From assembly GCA_003857395.1 (NCBI GenBank), contig RPRC01000175.1, positions 1-13,621 of the forward strand: a DNA stretch of 13,621 nucleotides, given 5' to 3'. This document shows, piece after piece, positions 8,076 to 13,621 of the stretch; within the stretch, counting starts at the first letter, position 1; each line of letters starts with the position of its first letter. Both the position numbers and the translations under genes were made by a program. The notes under the pieces were generated by a model. It was not told the origin of the DNA. It saw only the letters and a list, made by a program, of their open reading frames with translations, and ran no database searches. The stretch is from Geobacter sp. Its GTDB lineage: Bacteria > Desulfobacterota > Desulfuromonadia > Geobacterales > Geobacteraceae.

Positions 8076-8414
8076 TTAGATAAATTCGATTGCATCCCCG
8101 ACAACAACGCTTACACCAAGAGTACCTGCCGGCAGTTCCAGAACGGAGGATGCCTTCAGATAGATGCTGGTCATGCGGTTGGGAGGGAAAGAGCGGACAA
8201 GCGCCACGATCCGATTATCCTTATTCAGAAAAACTGCATCAATAGGGAATTTCATGAAAAAGGTGTGAATGCCTTTGCAGGGGGAGATCAGAAGCCCTTT
8301 GCCTGCTTCGAGTTTGTTTTTACCCAGGAGTCCCTTCAGACGTGCCGGCAGGCTTGCCGCAAGGCTTATATCATTTCCCAATTCCATCCCTTTTTCGGGA
8401 AGAAATGCTCGCAT
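8076..8414 (-). CDS. DUF192 family protein
   Basis: 112 residues covering the whole DUF192 domain. Visible signatures are ARLKGLLGK (24-32), KGLLISPCKGIHTFFMKFPIDAVFLN (39-64, the M-K-x-P-I-D-x-x-F core), then SFPPNR and VLELPAGT (91-98) and the closing GDAIEF. No signal peptide or membrane segment is present, whereas many family members are exported; this copy looks cytoplasmic. The biochemical role of the family is not established. ATG at 8414 has AGGGGA a few bases upstream. It is the first gene after the terminator that ends the tad unit, and reads into the GT-C and GtrB-like genes, so it is probably cotranscribed with them. A palindrome overlaps its leader. Confidence 0.88.
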   Translation of the reverse strand: MRAFLPEKGMELGNDISLAASLPARLKGLLGKNKLEAGKGLLISPCKGIHTFFMKFPIDAVFLNKDNRIVALVRSFPPNRMTSIYLKASSVLELPAGTLGVSVVVGDAIEFI

Positions 8415-8429
8415 GGTTTTTCCCCTGAT

Positions 8430-8449
8430 GAATCATTTTCAAACGATTC
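8430..8449. promoter_or_regulatory. 20-bp palindrome in the DUF192 leader, possible operator or RNA hairpin
   Basis: The plus strand reads GAATCATTTTCAAACGATTC: two 9-base arms around a TC centre, with one mismatch that becomes a G-U pair in minus-strand RNA. It sits 15 bases before the DUF192 start, just upstream of the ribosome site and just downstream of the tad terminator. The position suits a repressor site or a hairpin affecting initiation. No matching promoter boxes could be assigned with confidence. Confidence 0.35.
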
Positions 8450-8460
8450 TGCCAATGCAT

Positions 8461-8502
8461 AAGAAAATGGGGCGTACACCTTTCTCAAAAAAAGTACGCC
8501 CC
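8461..8502 (-). terminator. Rho-independent-type terminator closing the tad unit
   Basis: A perfect 9-bp stem GGGGCGTAC/GTACGCCCC (8494-8502 with 8469-8477) and a 16-base loop. In minus-strand RNA it is followed by AUUUUCUU (8468-8461). It begins 22 bases after the stop of the 26-residue microprotein. The large loop and interrupted U-run make it moderate rather than strong. The opposite strand lacks a U-run after the stem, so it acts in the minus direction. Confidence 0.6.
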
Positions 8503-8524
8503 TCAAATGAAAAACGGCAATATC

Positions 8525-8605
8525 CTATTTCTTGCCCAGCTTGATATAGATAAGGGCCAATTCAACTGCAATAACGAGGAGAATAATAGAATTAAATTCC
8601 AGCAT
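8525..8605 (-). CDS. 26-residue single-membrane-segment microprotein at the end of the tad operon
   Basis: A short ORF read directly from the sequence: ATG at 8605, TAG at 8525-8527. The peptide starts MLEFNSIILLV, has one hydrophobic stretch (about residues 7-21) with a single Glu15 inside it, and ends YIKLGKK. That suggests a one-helix inner-membrane peptide with a positive, cytoplasmic C-terminus. The Shine-Dalgarno GGGAGGTG, 5-6 bases from the ATG, is among the best in the window. It starts 24 bp after the tadC stop and is followed by the terminator, so it sits exactly where a last operon gene should. Small one-helix proteins often modulate membrane complexes (KdpF is a known example), so a partner role with the TadB/TadC platform is a reasonable guess. 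I do not recognise the family. A chance ORF cannot be excluded. Confidence 0.6.
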   Translation of the reverse strand: MLEFNSIILLVIAVELALIYIKLGKK

Positions 8606-8629
8606 AGGTACACCTCCCTTCCGGTTGAG

Positions 8630-9559
8630 TTAACCAAATATGCCCAGAACCTGGATGAATGCTGAACCGAGCATTACTACCAGTAATGCCGGGAAAATAA
8701 AGAGTGCCAAGGGGAAAACGAGCTTGATTGTCGTTTTCGCGGCTGCTTCTTCGGCAAGCTGCCGTCTCTTCGTACGCAGAGAATCTGCGTGAACCCTCAG
8801 CGATTGGCCGAGGCTGGTGCCGAATTTCTCCGTTTGTGCCAGCATGATGACAAATGACTTGACGTCGTCAACCATGGTTCTTTCCGCCATATCCTTGAGA
8901 GCGTCCATGCGAGGTTTGCCTGCCCGCGTTTCCCTGGTTGCTATCCTGATTTCCTGTGCCAGGGGGTCTTTTTCGAATTGCGGGGTTTCCGTTACCCGGA
9001 TGAGTGCTGCATCCAGACTGAGGCCGGCCTCGACACAGACGGTCAGCAGGTCATGAATATCCGGCAGGGTATGAAAGATCTGGGTTTGCCGCTTGTTTTT
9101 CATATAGTATAGCCAGTAGCTGGGAAGCAGAAATCCGATAATTGCCAAGGCAATCGTAACGAGCAGTGGCTGTGATTTGAAAAAAGCCTCCCGGAACGTT
9201 TCCCCGTGAAGGGTGGTCATAACCAGATAAATCGGATAAAGAAGTGGTAGGAGAACTGTCAGGATGATTTTGCTGCCCATAAAGGGATAAACATGTTCCT
9301 TCCGAAAACCGGCAGCCACCAGCATTCTCGCATACTTGGAATGCTCCTTTGGAGACAGGGGGATCTTCTCTCCCAGAGTTCCGAGAGTATTGTGGAATTG
9401 AGACGATTTCCCCCTTCGTTCGATTGTCAATTCTGCCTGGGGAGAAAGCTTGTCGAGCCTTTCCTGGACATCAGTTTTTCCACCGACAAAATACGTCATT
9501 AGTGCCCAGGAAATCAGCGCGACGGTTATGAAAACTGCGAGTGTTATGATGAGGACCAT
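8630..9559 (-). CDS. tadC: Tad pilus inner-membrane platform protein TadC (T2SS F domain)
   Basis: 309 residues from ATG 9559. The layout is that of TadC: an N-terminal helix (about 2-25), a polar linker, two helices (about 97-117 and 132-152), then the T2SS F domain with FHTLPDIHDLLTVCVEAGLSLDAAL (about 162-186), AGKPRMDAL and TEKFGTSLGQSLRVHAD, and a final helix (about 282-305). With TadB it should form the inner-membrane platform on which the TadA ATPase drives Flp pilus assembly. A GTG at 9568 is also in frame (312 residues). I prefer ATG 9559, nine bases after AGGGG, though the GGAGG lying between the two codons is awkwardly close to either. The gene follows tadB by 12 bp. Confidence 0.9.
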   Translation of the reverse strand: MVLIITLAVFITVALISWALMTYFVGGKTDVQERLDKLSPQAELTIERRGKSSQFHNTLGTLGEKIPLSPKEHSKYARMLVAAGFRKEHVYPFMGSKIILTVLLPLLYPIYLVMTTLHGETFREAFFKSQPLLVTIALAIIGFLLPSYWLYYMKNKRQTQIFHTLPDIHDLLTVCVEAGLSLDAALIRVTETPQFEKDPLAQEIRIATRETRAGKPRMDALKDMAERTMVDDVKSFVIMLAQTEKFGTSLGQSLRVHADSLRTKRRQLAEEAAAKTTIKLVFPLALFIFPALLVVMLGSAFIQVLGIFG

Positions 9560-9571
9560 AACCTCCACCCC

Positions 9572-10540
9572 CTAGATCTTTATGTTGATGATACGTCGAA
9601 TCACTAAAAAGCCGATTAGCTGCATGACTGCCGCGAATATCAGAATTGTTCGCCCGGTATCGTTCTCCAGCAGATTTTTCTGGTATCCCGGAATCATGAA
9701 ATTCATAAGAAAGAATACCACAATCGGCATGACTGCCAGGATGTATCCGGTCATTCGTCCTTGGGCGGTATGCACCTTAAGCTGCCGCCGGATCTTGATC
9801 CTTTCCCGAATCGTGTCAGCGAGCTTGTCGAGAATTTCAGCAAAGTTTCCGCCCACTTCTCTGTTGATATCGGCGGCAGTTGTGAAAAATCGAAGGTCGA
9901 GACTGTCAATTCTGTTGTTCAGGTTGTTTAGTGTGTCGTTAATGCGAAGCCCGAGCAGCTGCTGGTCATAGGCAGTCTTGAAAAGTTTCCCTACCGGGTC
10001 GGATACCTCAGTACCCACCAGTTCGATGGCGCTGGTGAAGGAATGCCCCGATCGCAACGAGCGGGAAATCATGGAAAGCGCGTCGGGAAACTGTTCGGTG
10101 AACTTTAATTCCCGCTCCCGTTTTTTATATTCCATGTAGAAGAAGGGGACCAGGAGCAGCACAATTCCGGCAGCTAAACTCAGGTAGATGTTTCTGGTAA
10201 AAATGAAGCTGATGATGAAGCCGACGAGTCCGAGACCGATGACAATCGCAAGGAAGTTTGCCAGCGTCATGGAAAGGCCTGAGCGGTCAAGCCTTGAATC
10301 GAGTCGGCAAAAGAGGGGGATGCCGTTCAGGAAACGCTCGAAGGGAGGGGTTTCCTTGAGGATGTCGGCACGAACATCATTGGGCATGCCCCCCGTATCG
10401 CTCCCCTTGGTCATGGCGACATGGCGCAGCCTTCTTCGCAGTTGGGCCTTTGGTGAATCCTTCACCGCAACAACATTCAGGTAAATCGAGAGTACGAGAA
10501 GAAAAACGGCAATAAATATGAGCAGTACGATCAGCAGCAC
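9572..10540 (-). CDS. tadB: Tad pilus inner-membrane platform protein TadB (T2SS F domain)
   Basis: 322 residues. N-terminal helix (1-22), paired helices (about 94-137), and a T2SS F domain with FTEQFPDALSMISRSLRSGHS (147-167), the family motif LRSGHSFTSAIE, then REVGGNFAEILDKLADTIRER (227-247). Two C-terminal helices follow (about 264-284 and 297-315). These are the classic TadB features. It partners TadC in the inner-membrane platform and contacts the TadA ATPase. The start is GTG at 10540, supported by a full AGGAGG seven bases upstream; no nearby ATG competes. It lies 14 bp after the tadA stop. Confidence 0.93.
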   Translation of the reverse strand: MLLIVLLIFIAVFLLVLSIYLNVVAVKDSPKAQLRRRLRHVAMTKGSDTGGMPNDVRADILKETPPFERFLNGIPLFCRLDSRLDRSGLSMTLANFLAIVIGLGLVGFIISFIFTRNIYLSLAAGIVLLLVPFFYMEYKKRERELKFTEQFPDALSMISRSLRSGHSFTSAIELVGTEVSDPVGKLFKTAYDQQLLGLRINDTLNNLNNRIDSLDLRFFTTAADINREVGGNFAEILDKLADTIRERIKIRRQLKVHTAQGRMTGYILAVMPIVVFFLMNFMIPGYQKNLLENDTGRTILIFAAVMQLIGFLVIRRIINIKI

Positions 10541-10554
10541 GGGTAACCTCCTGT

Positions 10555-11859
10555 TTAATCGAATGTACCCTCGGGAATTTCGTAACCGTATACCCTGAAT
10601 CTCTCGGCGAAAAACGGCCGGACACCGGTTGCCTTGAACTGGCCTATCACGTTTCCATCCTTGTCGATACCTCGCTGTTCATAGACGAAAACATCATGCA
10701 TGACGATGGTGTTGCCTTCCATACCGGTAATCTCGGAAACCTTGACGATCTTTCTGGTGCCGTCCGAGAAACGAACCAGCTGGATGACGAGGTCGATTGC
10801 CGACGTTACCTGCTCACGTATTGCCCGCTCCGGCAGATCCATGCCTGCCATGAGCACCATCGTTTCCAGACGCGCCATGGCATCCCGGCTGGTATTGGCG
10901 TGGATGGTGGAAAGTGAACCATCGTGACCGGTGTTCATGGCCTGGAGCATGTCAAGGGCTTCGCCGCCGCGAACCTCACCGATGATTATCCGGTCAGGCC
11001 TCATCCTCAAGGCGTTTCGCAGCAGGTCGCGCTGGGTTACTTCGCCACGTCCTTCGATGTTCGGCGGGCGGGTTTCCAGCCGAACCACGTGGTCCTGCTT
11101 CATGTGGAGCTCTGCCGAGTCTTCAATGGTAACAACCCGTTCGTCAAAGGGGATGTACTCGGAAAGCACGTTCAGCAGGGTCGTTTTCCCGCTGCCGGTA
11201 CCGCCGGAGATCAAGATGTTAAGGCGGGTCTTCACTGCACCTTGGAGGATATGGGCCATGCGGCTGTCCATGGTGCCGAAGCGGAGCAGGTCGTTCATTT
11301 TCAGCGGTTCCATGCCGAAACGGCGGATGGAGAGGGCAGGGCCATCGATGGCAAGGGGCGGAATAATGGCATTGACCCTCGACCCATCTGGCAGTCGTGC
11401 ATCCACATAGGGAGACGATTCATCGATCCTTCTTCCCACCTTCGAAACAATCCGTTCGATAATCTGGAGCAGGTGCTTGTCGTCCCGGAAGCAGATATCG
11501 GTCTTCTGCAGCTTGCCGAATCGCTCGACGTAGACCTGTGAACTGTTGTTCACCAGGATGTCGGAGATCTCCGGGTCGGAGAGCAGGGGCTCCAGGGGGC
11601 CGAGACCAAAGGTTTCGTGCTGGATCTCCACGACCAGACGGTCCTTTTCCACCTGGTTCAGGGGTACGCCCTCTTCGACAATCAGACTCTCGATGATGTA
11701 GCCGATCTCGCGAACCAGTTCATTGCTTCCTATCATGTCGACCTTCGAAAGGTCGAGCTTGTCAATGAGTCGCCGGTGGATACGGGTCTTCAGCTCCTGG
11801 AAAAATTCCCTGTCTTTGTTGGCGTTTCCCGTTTTTGTTTGTAGGGTATCGAAATCCAT
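10555..11859 (-). CDS. tadA: Tad pilus assembly ATPase TadA/CpaF
   Basis: 434 residues, the normal length for TadA/CpaF secretion ATPases. The N-terminal domain includes [10 protein letters not shown] and PEISDILVN (84-104). The catalytic domain carries [16 protein letters not shown] (155-170), Walker [10 protein letters not shown] (219-227), Asp box VTIEDSAEL (243-251), Walker [12 protein letters not shown] (291-301) and His box [13 protein letters not shown] (311-323). All expected catalytic residues are intact. It forms the hexameric cytoplasmic motor that powers Flp pilus extension and probably retraction. ATG at 11859 has AAGGAG six bases upstream. It follows tadZ by 25 bp and precedes tadB by 14 bp, as in most tad operons. 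This is the most securely identified gene in the window. Confidence 0.96.
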   Translation of the reverse strand: MDFDTLQTKTGNANKDREFFQELKTRIHRRLIDKLDLSKVDMIGSNELVREIGYIIESLIVEEGVPLNQVEKDRLVVEIQHETFGLGPLEPLLSDPEISDILVNNSSQVYVERFGKLQKTDICFRDDKHLLQIIERIVSKVGRRIDESSPYVDARLPDGSRVNAIIPPLAIDGPALSIRRFGMEPLKMNDLLRFGTMDSRMAHILQGAVKTRLNILISGGTGSGKTTLLNVLSEYIPFDERVVTIEDSAELHMKQDHVVRLETRPPNIEGRGEVTQRDLLRNALRMRPDRIIIGEVRGGEALDMLQAMNTGHDGSLSTIHANTSRDAMARLETMVLMAGMDLPERAIREQVTSAIDLVIQLVRFSDGTRKIVKVSEITGMEGNTIVMHDVFVYEQRGIDKDGNVIGQFKATGVRPFFAERFRVYGYEIPEGTFD

Positions 11860-11884
11860 ACGAGACTCCTTGTGTGTGAGTGAA

Positions 11885-13030
11885 CTACTTGCTTAACTCT
11901 CCCAAATCCTTTTTCAACAGACTAACCAGGTTTTCAAAGGCCTTGCTTGCCGATGAACGGGGCATCAGCTTGATCAGCGGTATCCCCTTGTTAATGGATG
12001 AGATTATATCCTCATAATCATTGGGGAGAGTGACGAAAACATTATACCCAAGAACCCGCTCCGCATCTTTGATTTGAATATCGGCCTTTGGCAGGTAGCG
12101 GTTCACAACCAGTTTCAGCCGATCTTTCTTGATGCCTTTTCTTTCCATGGCTGTCAGGTAGCGCTTAGCTGTCTTGATGGTCGGCAAACTAAGCACCATG
12201 GTAAAAAGGGTCATGTTGGCATTTTCCAGGATGGCCATGGTACACCCTGCAAGCTGACCGCCGCAGTCAACCACCACATAGTCGAAAATACCCTTGAGAA
12301 AATGCAGCAGGCGGTTGATCTGCTCGGGGGTAATGTCGATTGCCTCGTCCAGTTCGGTCGGCTCCGTCAGCACGTAGGGCCCTGATGAATGGCGTGTCAT
12401 GACTCCCATAAGGAAGTTAGCATCCAGACGGGCGATGTTATTGGTGACACTGCTCAAGGTGTAGGATGGGTTCACATCCAGAAACGTTGAGATATCTCCG
12501 GTCAACAGGTTCAAGTCAACCAGCGCAACCTTGATGTTGTCCGATGCCAGTCCGGCTGCCAGGTTTACCGCTACTGTGGTAACTCCTGCGCCCCCGGTCG
12601 GATAGTAGACGGCGATAATTTTTCCTGCCTTGGTTTCGACCGGCGGTTTCGTGAACCAGAACCTGCCCACTTTCGTCAAAGCCTGGATCAGTTCTTCCTG
12701 GGCAATGGGGCGCAGCAAGTATTCAACGGCACCGGCCCGCATCAAATTTAATATCCACTCAGTACTCTTTTCAAAGGAACTGACGATTACTGACAGTTTT
12801 GGATGATTCGTGAGTAGATACTGAACTTCTTCAATACCCCGTTTCAGGTCGCTTACTTCCAGGATGACGATATTGGCGGAGCTTTTCTGGATTATTTTCA
12901 GTGCTTCACCAAAGTCGTCGACCGAACCTTCGATTTTGATGGTGTCGGCAAACGGTCGCACGATTGACGCAATTACGTCTCGTGAGGGTTTGTCGCTATC
13001 GATGATGACCATGGAGATATGTGGAGGCAT
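11885..13030 (-). CDS. tadZ: TadZ/CpaE-like pilus localisation protein: pseudo-receiver plus atypical MinD/ParA-like ATPase domain
   Basis: 381 residues. Residues 5-120 form a receiver-like domain ([30 protein letters not shown]), but Glu58 occupies the phosphoacceptor Asp position and Arg107 the usual Lys, so phosphorylation is unlikely. Residues 135-370 are a MinD/ParA-like domain: [20 protein letters not shown] (136-155), [12 protein letters not shown] (168-179), [10 protein letters not shown] (249-258) and LKLVVNRY (305-312). The P-loop lacks both lysines of the deviant Walker A KGGxGK[ST] (Thr145 and Val150 instead), so ATP hydrolysis is doubtful. CpaE/TadZ proteins place the Tad machine at cell poles and often have degenerate P-loops. 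ATG 13030 has GAGGAG about 12 bases upstream, rather far. It is followed by tadA. Confidence 0.88.
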   Translation of the reverse strand: MPPHISMVIIDSDKPSRDVIASIVRPFADTIKIEGSVDDFGEALKIIQKSSANIVILEVSDLKRGIEEVQYLLTNHPKLSVIVSSFEKSTEWILNLMRAGAVEYLLRPIAQEELIQALTKVGRFWFTKPPVETKAGKIIAVYYPTGGAGVTTVAVNLAAGLASDNIKVALVDLNLLTGDISTFLDVNPSYTLSSVTNNIARLDANFLMGVMTRHSSGPYVLTEPTELDEAIDITPEQINRLLHFLKGIFDYVVVDCGGQLAGCTMAILENANMTLFTMVLSLPTIKTAKRYLTAMERKGIKKDRLKLVVNRYLPKADIQIKDAERVLGYNVFVTLPNDYEDIISSINKGIPLIKLMPRSSASKAFENLVSLLKKDLGELSK

Positions 13031-13144
13031 AGGGTCGTGTCACTCCTCTGTAATATTTGAACTTTCAATTCAGCCCTGTAAAGAGGCCGGGAACGAAACG
13101 TACCAATCGATAAACTTTCTGTGACGATTCCGTATTTAACTACT

Positions 13145-13255
13145 TTACCAGTACAGGTGGCGTGACAGTGTTAATAACTGGGCCGCCTGGGTGGCTTCCG
13201 GGATAAGATTTTTAGTAAGCAATAAAATGGTTGATAATAGTGCTTTTGTTCTCAT
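13145..13255 (-). CDS. Possible 36-residue ORF with signal-peptide-like start in the tadG-tadZ gap
   Basis: ATG at 13255 is preceded by GGTGGAG nine bases upstream, a fair ribosome site. The peptide starts MRTKALLSTILLL, a basic-then-hydrophobic stretch resembling the start of a signal peptide, and continues with PEATQAAQLL before stopping at TAA (13145-13147). It may be a small exported peptide, the remnant of a longer secreted protein, or chance. Nothing recognisable follows in the other frames. The rest of the gap (13031-13144 and 13256-13328) shows no convincing promoter or strong stem. Confidence 0.28.
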   Translation of the reverse strand: MRTKALLSTILLLTKNLIPEATQAAQLLTLSRHLYW

Positions 13256-13328
13256 GTTTCACTACTCCACCGATACGGAAGCCGACAAAACCATGTTCTT
13301 TTCCTGTTTTCTTGTCCTGTTCCGTGGT

Positions 13329-13621
13329 TTACTTTGTCAATCGCAGTATCTGGTTGGCAATTGCCTGAAAGCAGCTATCCAAATCTTCATCTGTTACCGC
13401 ATGGCAATACAAGCCTGTAGGCTGAGATGCATTGTGTGAAACAAACGGGTCTGAATCCGTGGCTAAATCAGTGGTATTGGCGAGCCTTCGCAGTATGGTG
13501 GAACCTTTTTCTGAATTCAATGTGTAACTGCAGAAGTTTATTTCCAATGAATCCAAACGGGTACCCAGTCCGAGCGTCATGACGGTAATTGCATTGTCGC
13601 CAGCTCCGCTGCGGGCCTGGT
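13329..13621 (-). CDS. TadG-like von Willebrand A domain protein, C-terminal end only
   Basis: The last 96 codons of a gene whose start lies beyond 13621; the frame is open to the edge. The segment begins with the last core strands of a vWA domain (NAITVMTLGLGTRLDS), then GSTILRRLANTTD and PTGLYCHAVTDEDLDSCFQA, ending IANQILRLTK. The pattern of a late Cys, an x-A-x-x-x-x-x-L-x-x-x-F-x-x-I-A helix and a terminal RLTK strand is what vWA proteins of the TadG group show. These are envelope-anchored pilus-associated proteins encoded in tad loci. ATG 13580 is internal to the domain, so it is not the true start. It is separated from tadZ by 298 bp and may end an upstream tad subunit. The metal-binding DxSxS motif lies outside the window and cannot be checked. 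Confidence 0.65.
   Translation of the reverse strand, partial: QARSGAGDNAITVMTLGLGTRLDSLEINFCSYTLNSEKGSTILRRLANTTDLATDSDPFVSHNASQPTGLYCHAVTDEDLDSCFQAIANQILRLTK

Noticed and set aside
8430..8466. TTGGCA-type sigma-54 promoter ahead of DUF192
   Set aside because: The minus strand has TTGGCA, but the essential GC of the -12 element is TG at the required spacing.
10924..11541. Plus-strand ORF of 205 codons opposite tadA
   Set aside because: It is a shadow of the high-GC tadA codons; the tadA frame has every catalytic motif of the secretion ATPase family.
1..13621. tRNA or rRNA genes, CRISPR arrays, phage or transposase genes
   Set aside because: None seen: the coding frames fill almost all of the window and the remaining gaps are under 300 bp with no cloverleaf or spaced-repeat pattern that I could find by eye.

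Overview
The window is a tightly packed stretch of bacterial chromosome in which every gene I can support lies on the minus strand. Transcription therefore runs from high to low coordinates. The mix of a Tad (tight adherence) pilus assembly operon with DUF2079, GT-C and GtrA/GtrB-type envelope glycosylation genes, good AGGAGG-type ribosome sites and moderate GC points to a Gram-negative proteobacterium. The gene style most resembles Geobacter and relatives (Desulfuromonadia). That placement is a judgement from gene content; there is no rRNA or other marker here.

Region 1 (13621 down to about 8460) is part of a Tad/Flp pilus locus. It holds the C-terminus of a von Willebrand A (TadG-like) protein that runs off the window, a 298-bp gap with one possible 36-residue ORF, then tadZ/cpaE (localisation ATPase-like protein), tadA/cpaF (secretion ATPase), tadB and tadC (inner-membrane platform). 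Last comes a 26-codon single-membrane-segment microprotein with a near-perfect Shine-Dalgarno. A GC-rich stem followed by a U-rich tail (8461-8502) closes this unit. Pilins, prepilin peptidase, secretin and the other Tad parts are not in the window.

Region 2 (8414 down to 5370) starts after a 20-bp palindrome. It contains a DUF192 protein, a GT-C type multi-membrane glycosyltransferase and a GtrB/DPM-type polyprenyl-phosphate glycosyltransferase, nearly abutting.

Region 3 (5369 down to 1) begins with a 272-bp non-coding interval. This carries a 141-bp segment bounded by imperfect 29-bp inverted repeats and a plausible promoter. After it come a second GT-C-like membrane protein, a DUF2079 membrane protein, a second DPM-type GT2, a SAM-dependent methyltransferase and a GtrA-family protein cut by the window edge, mostly overlapping or separated by under 30 bp. 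The last roughly 900 bp are much more AT-rich than the pilus genes.

How the parts may work together: the GT2 enzymes would charge a polyprenyl phosphate with a sugar on the cytoplasmic face. GtrA would help present the lipid-linked sugar to the periplasm, and the GT-C/DUF2079 proteins would transfer it to an acceptor. Placement directly behind a Tad operon raises the possibility that pili or another surface structure is the acceptor; that last step is inference.
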